Shown: positions 49,839 to 58,890 of the stretch, piece by piece
Layout: each line of letters begins with the position of its first letter
Position numbering within the stretch: position 1 is the first letter of the stretch
Source: DIGJ01 sp031553075
GTDB lineage: Bacteria; Bacillota; Clostridia; Lachnospirales; Lachnospiraceae
Assembly: GCA_031553075.1 (NCBI GenBank)
Contig: JAVBLX010000110.1
Span: 1-64,000, forward strand
Reading direction: 5' to 3'
Length of the DNA stretch: 64,000 bases
Notes under the pieces: model-generated
The model's input: the letters and a program-made list of their open reading frames with translations, nothing else
The model's database searches: none
Told to the model about the DNA's origin: nothing
Position numbers and translations under genes: made by a program

Positions 49839-51392
49839 TTACATATTTACTGAATTCTTATAGTCACTGGGGGTAATCCCAGTGACCTTTTTAAATATTT
49901 TATAAAAATATTTTTCATCCCGAAATCCTACCATTTCAGCCACTTCGTAAATCTTAATGCCAGGATCTCTAAGAAATCGTTTGGCGTTTTGAATTCGCAC
50001 ATCCTGAAGATAATTGACAAATCCAATGCCAGTTGTTTTCTTAAAGAGTGAGCTGAAATAGCTGTCATTCATGGAAACAAAATTAGAAATATATACCAGT
50101 GTAATATCTTTTGCGTAATATTTCTGAACATAGTTGATTGCCTGGGTTACGGCAGCGCTTTTTAAGTCATGGCCGGAGTTATTTTTCTCAAGACCAAGCA
50201 TCTGCTCCACCACCGTATCGGAAAAATCGGCAAAGGTCTCGGCAGCGCTTAAAAAGAATTCAATGGACTCATCCAGTTCCATGCGGCTTCTTCTGGTTCC
50301 TTTTTCAATCATTCGGGTGGAAAAAAGATAATAAACAAGTGCTTTGATATTTAAGCCAATCCACTCGGCGGTTACCTCAGAGGTTTCAAGGAGCTTAAGA
50401 AAAAACTCTTTGATGAGAGGAGCAGCCTCCCCATTTCCTTTGTTGAGTGCCATAAGTATTTTTTCCCCCACTTGGGAAGAAAAAACCGTACCTGAACCGG
50501 TATATTGGAAATCATGGTAAAAGAAGCACTTGGTATCAAAATAGAATAAACGATTATCCAAGGCACTCCTTGACTGCTTTAATAACAAGGGTAGGAGTTC
50601 AGGAGAATCCACTGCTGCACTGATGCCCATAGGAAGAGAACTCGCCTGATTTTGATAATCCGCTAAAAATTCTTCTAAGCCTTCATAAGGATAAGCAGGC
50701 AGGTTTAGTAAATAAAAGACATATCCATATTCGGAGGTAAAACGGAATAAGTGCGGGCAGGTCTGCTTTAACCTTTCTTCTACTTGGACAAGAGACGCTT
50801 CAAAGGAATCCGGTTCCGACAAACGAATTGCCCGAAAACCAAGCAAAAGAAAATACTTACCGTAAAACTCAATGCCCAGATCCGCTATTTCAGAAAGGGT
50901 TTGCTTGGGGGAGAGTTTTCCGTTTAATATTTTCCAAAGCAGGGAATTTTGTAAATGGGAAACTTCGGTAGCAAAATTTGACAGGGTCTGATTTAATTTC
51001 TGCCGCTCTGATTCTTGTTCTTTCATCCGCTCCATGATTTGCCGGAGGATTTCGGCTAATTGATCTTTTTTTATGGGTTTTAAAAGATATTCCGTGACAC
51101 CCAGTGTGATTGCTTTTTTGGCATATTCAAATTCAGAATATCCGCTTAAAATGACAAATTCAGCATTGGGAAGAAGGGTCTTTAGATTTTCAATCAATTC
51201 CAGACCATCCATAAGCGGCATCCGAATATCCGTAATAACAATATGGGGAGGTGAACTTCTGGCGGCCTCAATGGCTTCCAGGCCATTGCCGGCTTCCTGG
51301 ATGTTTAGTGGGCCTAAGTCCAGTTTTTCAATTATATGGCGTAATCCATTTCGGATAATATCTTCATCTTCAACAAGGAGTAGCTGGTACAT
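49839..51392 (-). CDS. YesN-type response regulator (receiver + AraC helix-turn-helix)
   Basis: The 517-residue protein has an N-terminal receiver domain (about 1-120) with LLVEDED, acceptor Asp in HIVITDIRMPLMDGLE and Lys in YLLKPIKK, a central helical region and a C-terminal AraC-type DNA-binding domain (about 415-515; KDITLVYISNFVSMNDSYFS, IKIYEVAEMVGFRDEKYFY, GITPSDYK). AAAGGA precedes the ATG. With the adjacent sensor kinase it forms a two-component system that normally switches on a nearby sugar ABC transporter, here the genes from 53378 onward. Confidence 0.92.
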   Translation of the reverse strand: MYQLLLVEDEDIIRNGLRHIIEKLDLGPLNIQEAGNGLEAIEAARSSPPHIVITDIRMPLMDGLELIENLKTLLPNAEFVILSGYSEFEYAKKAITLGVTEYLLKPIKKDQLAEILRQIMERMKEQESERQKLNQTLSNFATEVSHLQNSLLWKILNGKLSPKQTLSEIADLGIEFYGKYFLLLGFRAIRLSEPDSFEASLVQVEERLKQTCPHLFRFTSEYGYVFYLLNLPAYPYEGLEEFLADYQNQASSLPMGISAAVDSPELLPLLLKQSRSALDNRLFYFDTKCFFYHDFQYTGSGTVFSSQVGEKILMALNKGNGEAAPLIKEFFLKLLETSEVTAEWIGLNIKALVYYLFSTRMIEKGTRRSRMELDESIEFFLSAAETFADFSDTVVEQMLGLEKNNSGHDLKSAAVTQAINYVQKYYAKDITLVYISNFVSMNDSYFSSLFKKTTGIGFVNYLQDVRIQNAKRFLRDPGIKIYEVAEMVGFRDEKYFYKIFKKVTGITPSDYKNSVNM

Positions 51393-51434
51393 AGGAGATT
51401 CCTTTCCTGAAAAGAATAAGTAAGGGTCTTTTGG

Positions 51435-53216
51435 TTATTTTGGAATATGAAAGCGAATCTGGAAACCTTCCTCTTTGACCGAATCGATCAACAAGGCACT
51501 TTCCTGCCCAAAGTACAGGATTAAACGCTGATTTACATTGGTCAGCCCAATGCTTCGGCGGCGTTTTTCTTCTTTTTGAGAGCCATTCATCTTCTGGCGG
51601 ATGATTTCCAATTCCTCCGGAGTAGCACCGATTCCATTATCACATACCGAAACAAGGAAACTGGAGGGCAATTCCTGAATGGATACCTCGATCTCAATCT
51701 TCGATCGGCTGTCATCCAGGCCATGGAGGATGTTGTTTTCAATCAAGGGCTGAAGAATTAGGTTAGGCATACAAATGGTAAGGAACTGGGGCGGGATGGA
51801 ACAATGTAATGCAATGCGGTTATTATGAAGCAGGTTTTGGATATTCACATAATCTTCAATGATATTCAGCTCGTCCTGCAATGTGACCAAATGCTTGTCA
51901 ATGGCAATATTGTACCGCATCAGATTGCCCAGCATGGCAATGCTGTCGGCAAGCTGATCCATATCTTCTAATTCTGCCATCATCCGAAACGTTTCCAAGG
52001 TATTAAAAAGAAAATGAGGATTAATCTGGGCGTGAAGAGCCATAATTTCGGTTTCCTTTTGCCGCACCTCTGCTTTGTATACCGTATTAATCAAGTCATT
52101 GATTTTAATTGACATGGTATTCATGCTCCGGGCCAGGTCATCTATTTCATCGTTGCCGGAGACGGGGATATGGACATCGAAATCTCCTTCCTGCATCTTG
52201 TGAACAGCCTTCTGCATCTTGTGTACTCTTCTTAACAGCAGAGTAGAGACGATATAGGAAAGTCCCAGCAGAAGCAAGGTCAGGGATATGACAATAAAGA
52301 CAAATAGCCGGATTGTCTCCATGACAGGTTCATTCAGGGTTTTCATGGGAACAATGGATAAAAGAGTGGCCTCAAGCTTGGGGATTCGTCTGGAACTCAC
52401 AAAATAATTGGTGGTGGAAGTGCTGAACTGTCCGCTCATATGGGGTTCTGTGATGACAGCTAACAACTCTTCATTTTGAAGCAATTCCCGTTCTGACTCA
52501 GAGGACAGCATGTTTGTAATCTCTTCTCCGCTGTCTGAGAGACAAATAATAACACCGTCTTCTGCAACTGGGGTGGTGTTCAGATTGGAAAACAGCTGCC
52601 GCGGTAAAATATCCACTTCAAGATAAGTAGGAGAAGTAAGGTTGGTTCCAAGAAGGGGATAATAGACAGAGAAAACCTTGTCGTGATACGGATTGGAATA
52701 TAAAAAATGCCTGGAAGCATGAATGGGTTCATAAACATAATCTTCGGTGGCAGCCCTCTCCAGTACCTGCTTCATCCAGGGCTCATCTTTATAGGGTTCC
52801 AGTTGGATGAAGAATTCATTCTCCGGGATGGAATCATTGGGGGTAAAAAAACGAAAGCTGCCGATGTCCCTGGTACTGGCTTCCATCCAGGACATAAGGG
52901 GCATGACGGTATTATTTATGCTTTCCACAAGCTGGATATCACTATAGTAGTTTGGTGTAAAAAAACGATTCAGAAGGCTGTTGGTGGAAAAAAAGTAAGT
53001 GGTATGCTCAATGGTTCTAAGCTGGGCATTGACTGCCGTTTCTTCCTGAAACATACGATTTTCAATGGAATGAATCAGATTGGTCTGGGCGGATGTTACG
53101 ATACTATCATAAAGATATATCAATCCAATGGTATAGGGAATGGATATGACCAAGAGGTAACAAAGGATGATTTTAGTTTTATAATTAATACGACGAAATA
53201 TATTCTTAACGATCAT
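51435..53216 (-). CDS. YesM-type sensor histidine kinase
   Basis: The 593-residue protein has two membrane segments (about 13-33 and 280-305) around a large extracellular sensor, a HAMP domain (about 305-360), the His_kinase domain with HAQINPHFLFNTLETFRM (phospho-accepting His in the INPHFLFN motif) and a HATPase domain (VCDNGIGATPEEL). Start: ATG 53216 with AAAGGA upstream; a GTG three codons before is less likely. It is 42 bases upstream of its response regulator gene and divergent from the sugar importer operon, so the 53217-53377 gap is the likely control region (TATAAT at 53295-53300, poor -35). Confidence 0.9.
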   Translation of the reverse strand: MIVKNIFRRINYKTKIILCYLLVISIPYTIGLIYLYDSIVTSAQTNLIHSIENRMFQEETAVNAQLRTIEHTTYFFSTNSLLNRFFTPNYYSDIQLVESINNTVMPLMSWMEASTRDIGSFRFFTPNDSIPENEFFIQLEPYKDEPWMKQVLERAATEDYVYEPIHASRHFLYSNPYHDKVFSVYYPLLGTNLTSPTYLEVDILPRQLFSNLNTTPVAEDGVIICLSDSGEEITNMLSSESERELLQNEELLAVITEPHMSGQFSTSTTNYFVSSRRIPKLEATLLSIVPMKTLNEPVMETIRLFVFIVISLTLLLLGLSYIVSTLLLRRVHKMQKAVHKMQEGDFDVHIPVSGNDEIDDLARSMNTMSIKINDLINTVYKAEVRQKETEIMALHAQINPHFLFNTLETFRMMAELEDMDQLADSIAMLGNLMRYNIAIDKHLVTLQDELNIIEDYVNIQNLLHNNRIALHCSIPPQFLTICMPNLILQPLIENNILHGLDDSRSKIEIEVSIQELPSSFLVSVCDNGIGATPEELEIIRQKMNGSQKEEKRRRSIGLTNVNQRLILYFGQESALLIDSVKEEGFQIRFHIPK

Positions 53217-53377
53217 AATCCCCACGTCCTTTCAAAACAAAAAATTGTCCAGTAAATCTAAGGATTGTTTACTGACTTGATAAATGCCAGGAATTATAAT
53301 GATACTATAGATGGGCGACATAAAAAAGTAGTTAAAGTATAGCCCATTTCACCTGAATTTGCAAGGAGGTATTTTTA

Positions 53378-54304
53378 ATGAAAAAAGGACGTTGGGCAAA
53401 GTTCAAACAGCAGTGGAGGCTTCAGGTCATGGTGATTCCGGCGATGTTGTTTTTCTTTATCTTTTCCTACATTCCGTTGTCGGGATTATTCAATGCTTTT
53501 CTGGATTACTCATTAACCGATGGCTTTTATGGACATTCCTTTGCGGGATTTACTTACTTTAAGGAACTTTTCGCAGAACCGGATTTCTTCCTGGCCATGA
53601 AAAACACCATGGGAATGAGCTTGCTGAAGTTTGGCTTTACCTTTTTCTCACCACTATTACTGGCTTTGATCTTAAATGAACTGCCATTTCTGCGGTTGAA
53701 AAAACTGACCCAGACAGGAAGCTATTTGCCCCACTTTTTTTCCTACGTTATTGTGGCAACCTTATGGATGATTTTTCTGGATCCCAAAGGAATCATTAAT
53801 GAACTGCTGCTGAACTTTGGAATCATATCAACTCCCATTGAGTTTTTGGCAGACAGCAAATGGTTCTGGTGGATTGGAACCATGATTGACTGTTGGCAGG
53901 AAAGCGGCTGGAATGCTATTATTTATTTAGCAGCAATTTCCGGAATCAGTCAGGATCTTTACGAAGCAGCATCGGTGGATGGTGCCGGAAGATTTAAAAA
54001 GATGTGGAGCATCACCCTTCCTTCCATATCCTGGACAGCTGGCATTCTGTTTATTATGAATTTTGGTAATTTACTAAACGGTGGACCGGTGGGTTCTAAC
54101 TTTAATCAATCCTACCTGTTGGGAAATGCGTTTAACCGGGAGACTTCTTATGTCATTCAGAATTTTATTGTCAATAGCGGTTTGAATCAATTGAGATTTT
54201 CCTTTGCTTCAGCAGCAAACTTAATTTTGGCAACACTATCGGTTGGCTTGTTAGTATCTGCGAATTGGGGTTCTAAGAAAATTTTCGGGAAAGGGGTATT
54301 CTGA
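53378..54304 (+). CDS. Sugar ABC transporter permease, LplB type
   Basis: The 308-residue membrane protein has about six segments and the inner-membrane component pattern of CUT1 importers: start QVMVIPAMLFFFIFSYIPLS and EAA loop DLYEAASVDGAGRFKKMWSI TLP. Together with the next permease and the lipoprotein it forms an oligosaccharide importer; as usual in this family the ATPase is not encoded here. AAGGAGG precedes the ATG. Its stop overlaps the next start (TGATG). Confidence 0.92.
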   Translation: MKKGRWAKFKQQWRLQVMVIPAMLFFFIFSYIPLSGLFNAFLDYSLTDGFYGHSFAGFTYFKELFAEPDFFLAMKNTMGMSLLKFGFTFFSPLLLALILNELPFLRLKKLTQTGSYLPHFFSYVIVATLWMIFLDPKGIINELLLNFGIISTPIEFLADSKWFWWIGTMIDCWQESGWNAIIYLAAISGISQDLYEAASVDGAGRFKKMWSITLPSISWTAGILFIMNFGNLLNGGPVGSNFNQSYLLGNAFNRETSYVIQNFIVNSGLNQLRFSFASAANLILATLSVGLLVSANWGSKKIFGKGVF

Positions 54305-55206
54305 TGATGCGAGCAGCAACAAAGAAACGACAATCAAAAGAGGACAGAATTATCAATACCATCAGTGTAATACTGGCAGTGATTATTTTGATTCTCACGG
54401 TTTATCCAATATTTTACTGTTTGATCTTATCCTTTAATGATGGAATGGATGCGGCAAAAGGCGGAATCTATCTCTGGCCCAGAAAATTCACACTGGAGAA
54501 TTATAAAATGGTGTTTCAGAACCAATCCATTTACTGGGCGTTTTTCATGACAATATTGCGGACGGTAGTTGGTACCGGAGTTGCGATTGTTTGTCTGGCA
54601 ATGGCGGCCTATGCTCTTTCCCGAAGGGGATTGGTATTCCGTAAGTTTTATATGGCATTTGGTATTGTCACACTGTATTTTTCCGCAAGTGCGGTACATT
54701 CTTATTTACTGTACCGTCAGCTTCATATATTGGACAGCTTTTGGGTATACATACTGCCTAATATCTATCAGTTTTACTATATTGTGTTATTTATTTCATT
54801 TTTTCAAGAGCTTCCGCAAGCCCTTATCGATTCAGCCAAGGTAGACGGAGCTAACGATTTTACGGTGTTTTTCCGTATTATCCTTCCTATGTCAAAGCCG
54901 GTAATAGCGACCGTTTGCCTGTTTGTCGGAGTTTGGCACTGGAATGACTGGTTTCACCCGGCGTTCTTTGTTAACAACGAACAACTGATGACACTGCCGG
55001 CAGTTTTAATGCGTGCCATGTCCCTGACAGAGGCCCAGCAGACCTTGCAGAAATTTATCTCTACATCCGTAGGGCAAAGCTCCATAACCATGGAATCCGT
55101 AAGGTATGCAATGTTAATTGTTTCCGTTGCCCCAATTACCATCCTGTATCCTTTTGTACAGAAGTATTTTGTAAAAGGAATGATGCTTGGAGCAGTGAAA
55201 GAATAG
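54304..55206 (+). CDS. Sugar ABC transporter permease, YtcP/LplC type
   Basis: The 300-residue membrane protein has about six segments, begins with a basic cytosolic stretch and IILILTVYPIFYCLILSFND, and carries the EAA loop ALIDSAKVDGANDFTVFFRI ILP. The C-terminus PFVQKYFVKGMMLGAVKE is typical of the second permease in LplABC-type systems. It is translationally coupled to the first permease. Confidence 0.92.
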   Translation: MMRAATKKRQSKEDRIINTISVILAVIILILTVYPIFYCLILSFNDGMDAAKGGIYLWPRKFTLENYKMVFQNQSIYWAFFMTILRTVVGTGVAIVCLAMAAYALSRRGLVFRKFYMAFGIVTLYFSASAVHSYLLYRQLHILDSFWVYILPNIYQFYYIVLFISFFQELPQALIDSAKVDGANDFTVFFRIILPMSKPVIATVCLFVGVWHWNDWFHPAFFVNNEQLMTLPAVLMRAMSLTEAQQTLQKFISTSVGQSSITMESVRYAMLIVSVAPITILYPFVQKYFVKGMMLGAVKE

Positions 55207-55251
55207 ATAAGCTAATTATTATAATTTTAATTTTTAAATGGAGGAAAAGAC

Positions 55252-56994
55252 ATGAAAAAAAATTGGAACAGTATCATGCGCAAAGGAACCGTGCTCTTAT
55301 TGGCATTGTCAATGACCGCCGGAGCGCTCACCGGATGTGGGAATAGCAGCAATAAAGAGCAGACGGAAACAAAGACCGAGGATGGAGCCGTACAGGGAAC
55401 CGAAACAAAAAGCACACCGGCTTCGGATTTAAGTAAGATTCCAGTTAGCTGGGATGAAATCGGGTGGAAAGCAGATCCGGAAAATCTGGAATGGAAAGAA
55501 GACACTTCACCAGTTGAATTAAGCTACTATGTGAATTTTTCCTGGTTCGGTTTAAACTGGGAGGATGATACCGCAAAAAGAGTAACAGAAAAAACAGGCG
55601 TTGATTTGGAGTTTACCAAGCCAGTTGTAGATGATAATCAGAAATTAAATATGATGATTGCCGGAAACCAGCTGCCGGATATCCTTACCCTGGATCGGAA
55701 TGACCCGGCCATCCAAACCATGATTGATGCTGGAATGTTATGGTCAATGGATGAACTGATTGATCAGTATGCCCCTTTGATGAGAGAAATCCTGCCGGAA
55801 GAAATTATGTCAAATTATAAATCCGATGATGGAAAAACATATCAGTTTACTACCTGGGTACAGGGAAAAGAATGGCAGGAAGCTGCCCGCAAATACAATC
55901 AATTGGTTGGAACCAACCAGCCGATGTGGAGTATCCGCAAGGATTTCTATGAAGAAATCGGAAGTCCGGAAATAAAGACAACCGAAGATTTCATTAATGC
56001 CTTGGAGCAGATTAAAGAAAAGCATCCTGACAAGATTGGATTCTATCCGGCCGATGGATCCATGTCTTCTGACTATTTTGCAAGCCATGCAGATTTTAAT
56101 AACGTGGGTGTACAGTTGGGATTAAACGGGGACAAACTGTTAATTGATGGTAAGATTCAGTGGGCAGCCAGAGATCCAAAATTTCTGGAAACCGTTGAAT
56201 TTATGAACACAATGTACAAAAAAGGGTTATTGACCAAAGATCCATTTATTGATTCAAAAGATGTGGCAAAAGCCAAGATTGAAAAAGGTGATGTGATTTC
56301 CTATTCATGGACCGTTTCTGATGGCGAAAAGGTACCTGGTGATAATCCAAATACCAGCTATATGATACTTCCTCCACTTGATACCTATGAACAGACCAGA
56401 ACTGGTGCCGGCTGGCTGGCAACTGTGATTACCAAGAACTGCAAGGACCCAGAGCGGGCAATCCGTTTCCTGGAATACATGGCAAGCGCAGAAGGACATC
56501 AGGACGTTTCCTGGGGAATCTATGGTGACAGCTACAGTGGTGATGTTGTTGCCGGAGCACATTGGGAATTAAAAGATGGAAAGCCAACGATGATACCAGA
56601 ATATGTAACCGATAAAAAAGCAGACTGGGGCGGTGTTGCATCCAAAAACGGTCTGGGGGAATACTGGATTGCATGTAACGAGCTTTTATGGAACCTTCCA
56701 TGGTGGGATACTTCCGATGAAAAGATGGCGACCTATAATGAAATGTTTGGACCAAAGGTAGTATATAAGCCAGAATTAGAAATCAGCGATCCCGATCCTG
56801 CCAGTGCAGAAGGAATTATCAAACAGAAGGCAGGAAGTCTTTTACAGCAATATTCGGTTAAGATGATTTTCGCCGATAATCCGGCAGCGGAATACAATAA
56901 TTTTATCAAAGACATTGACAATTTGGGAATGAACAAGGTAGAAGACTATTGGAATGGAATTTATACTGAAAAACAAAATAATAAAGAAAAATAG
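55252..56994 (+). CDS. Extracellular sugar-binding lipoprotein, LplA type
   Basis: The 580-residue protein has a lipoprotein signal with lipobox LTGC (Cys about residue 28), a charged spacer and a long family 1 solute-binding fold (LMIAGNQLPDILTLDRND-like ligand region, SYYVNFSWFGLNWEDDT near the start). The large size is normal for LplA-type binding proteins that take complex oligosaccharides. GGAGG precedes the ATG. The neighbouring beta-galactosidase suggests a beta-galactoside-containing glycan as the ligand. Confidence 0.9.
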   Translation: MKKNWNSIMRKGTVLLLALSMTAGALTGCGNSSNKEQTETKTEDGAVQGTETKSTPASDLSKIPVSWDEIGWKADPENLEWKEDTSPVELSYYVNFSWFGLNWEDDTAKRVTEKTGVDLEFTKPVVDDNQKLNMMIAGNQLPDILTLDRNDPAIQTMIDAGMLWSMDELIDQYAPLMREILPEEIMSNYKSDDGKTYQFTTWVQGKEWQEAARKYNQLVGTNQPMWSIRKDFYEEIGSPEIKTTEDFINALEQIKEKHPDKIGFYPADGSMSSDYFASHADFNNVGVQLGLNGDKLLIDGKIQWAARDPKFLETVEFMNTMYKKGLLTKDPFIDSKDVAKAKIEKGDVISYSWTVSDGEKVPGDNPNTSYMILPPLDTYEQTRTGAGWLATVITKNCKDPERAIRFLEYMASAEGHQDVSWGIYGDSYSGDVVAGAHWELKDGKPTMIPEYVTDKKADWGGVASKNGLGEYWIACNELLWNLPWWDTSDEKMATYNEMFGPKVVYKPELEISDPDPASAEGIIKQKAGSLLQQYSVKMIFADNPAAEYNNFIKDIDNLGMNKVEDYWNGIYTEKQNNKEK

Positions 56995-57005
56995 GATGAG
57001 AAAAA

Positions 57006-58850
57006 ATGGTGGAAAATATAATTTGGACAGATAGTGTGCTTCGGTCTGCTGTGGCTGATAACATGAACCAGGAGGAAGCCAGAGTAAGCTTGAGCAATGA
57101 GAAAAAAGAAGATATCCTGCTTTACTTTCAACCATCCCAGATATATTTTATGACCAAAATTGAAGAAGAAGCTTATTTAGTATCCAGTCAGGGCGGGGAG
57201 ACCGCCCTGACTGGTTGTGAACAGGGGTGGATTCTTCCTTTGGATGGTCAGGATGAGATTGGAGCAATTGAAATCAAGACAGCAGGCGGAGTGGAAGCTG
57301 ATTGTGGAAATGATGAAATTGTGGTTCGGATAAAAAGCGGGGAATGTACCTTAATCCGTCATGCCAGTCGACCTCATGCTGACTTTTTTGGAAATCAATA
57401 TGCCTTTACATTTGAACAGGGAGAGATGCTGGAAAAGACCCTTGCAGAGTTTTACTGGGGGACTTTGCTGCCTAGCGTGATTGAACGGACAAAAGCCGTG
57501 GATTATCCTATTTGGAGGGGATACGTGGTTAGTACCCTCCAACCGGGAGAGTATGCCGGGACTTATCCCGATGTGGATCATGAATTTCAGTGTAAGGGAC
57601 GTTTGGCTTTATCCGGCGGTTTTGAATTAGGAGTGGTAAAACGGATGATGGAGCTTCAGTTCAAACTGATGAAAGAGGATCCCATCCAGTTATGGAGAAA
57701 TCCCTGCGCCATCCAGCCAAATGGGGTAAGAGAATATCACGTAAGAAGAAACAGCCAGGATGGAACGGTCAATGCCGAGATGTTTTTGGTAACCGGAAAT
57801 ATTGAAGTACTGGAAACGGCTTGGCTTTATACTGCAGCGACCAAGGATTTACAGTGGCTGAAAGAAAACATAGAAAATCTGGAGGGTTCTGCTTCCCTGG
57901 TGGAACACTTGACCGATGGAAATGGGCGGCTGTGGTCGGATGTATATTATGAAGACCAGGTTATGAAGGATGGAATGGAATGCATGTCAGCAGCAATGGC
58001 GGCAAATGCATACAGAAAGTTGGCTGATTTGGAAGAACTCCTTGATCGGAAGGATAAGGCAGAGCATTATCGGAAGCAGGAAAAGCACCTGGCAGAAGCG
58101 ATGGTGAAGCCGGTACCGATGGGCTTCTGGGATGAGGAGAAGAACCGGTTTGCTGACTGGATCGACCGGAATGGAGAGGTTCATGACCATATTCATTTAT
58201 TGGCTAACAGTCTTCCCGTATTATTTTCATATACGTCCAAAGAACAGGCAGCAGCAGTAGATCGTCTGATTCAGGAGAATTTAGGAGAATTACAACGTTT
58301 TCCAACCTTTTTGTCCGCTTGTATTGAGGATTATACCGATAGTGAAATCGGGGACGGCGGACCATATGATTTATGCGCCGCCGGACGTTACTGGTGCTGG
58401 GATGCGGCATACTGGGCGAATAAGCAGGATGGAGCAATGTTGTTCCAGCAGCTTTGTATGGTGGCGGAACAGGCAAAGTTGGATCAGTATAAGATGGGTG
58501 AGCGTTATGACATGAACCATGTATATTATCAAAGCGATATAAACTGGCATGGGGCGCCCTACTATTATGAATATCCCTGTGTATTCTCATGGGTTTTAAT
58601 TCATGATTATCTGGGAATTACCCATGATTTGGAAGTGGATTTATCCATAGCCCCCCGGTTGACATCCTATGGAAGGGTTGCAATGGACAGCTACCAAGTG
58701 GAATACGAATACTCCCAGGAAGGCTTTCGTCTGAAGAATCAGGCAGCTGAGACCAGAAAATTCCGCATTTCTTTTGCGGTTCTTTATCCGGGAAAAGAGG
58801 AAATGGTGGTTTCTTTGAAGGCAGGCGAGGAAATATTTATTGAAAAATAA
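57006..58850 (+). CDS. Six-hairpin glycosidase-like protein of unknown specificity
   Basis: The 614-residue protein has a short N-terminal beta region (about 1-150) and a long helical part that looks like an (alpha/alpha)6 barrel, with candidate acidic residues in GTYPDVDHEF, DGNGRLWSDVYYEDQVMKDG and IGDGGPYDLCAAGRYWCWDA. A small beta domain ends the protein. I do not recognise the exact family; GH63/GH78/GH94-like architectures are comparable. No signal peptide is visible, so it acts in the cytosol. It lies 12 bases after the binding protein and 41 bases before lacL, so it probably processes the same imported oligosaccharide. Confidence 0.7.
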   Translation: MVENIIWTDSVLRSAVADNMNQEEARVSLSNEKKEDILLYFQPSQIYFMTKIEEEAYLVSSQGGETALTGCEQGWILPLDGQDEIGAIEIKTAGGVEADCGNDEIVVRIKSGECTLIRHASRPHADFFGNQYAFTFEQGEMLEKTLAEFYWGTLLPSVIERTKAVDYPIWRGYVVSTLQPGEYAGTYPDVDHEFQCKGRLALSGGFELGVVKRMMELQFKLMKEDPIQLWRNPCAIQPNGVREYHVRRNSQDGTVNAEMFLVTGNIEVLETAWLYTAATKDLQWLKENIENLEGSASLVEHLTDGNGRLWSDVYYEDQVMKDGMECMSAAMAANAYRKLADLEELLDRKDKAEHYRKQEKHLAEAMVKPVPMGFWDEEKNRFADWIDRNGEVHDHIHLLANSLPVLFSYTSKEQAAAVDRLIQENLGELQRFPTFLSACIEDYTDSEIGDGGPYDLCAAGRYWCWDAAYWANKQDGAMLFQQLCMVAEQAKLDQYKMGERYDMNHVYYQSDINWHGAPYYYEYPCVFSWVLIHDYLGITHDLEVDLSIAPRLTSYGRVAMDSYQVEYEYSQEGFRLKNQAAETRKFRISFAVLYPGKEEMVVSLKAGEEIFIEK

Positions 58851-58890
58851 GTTTTAACAAACATTATAAAAGAATGTGAAGGACAATATT

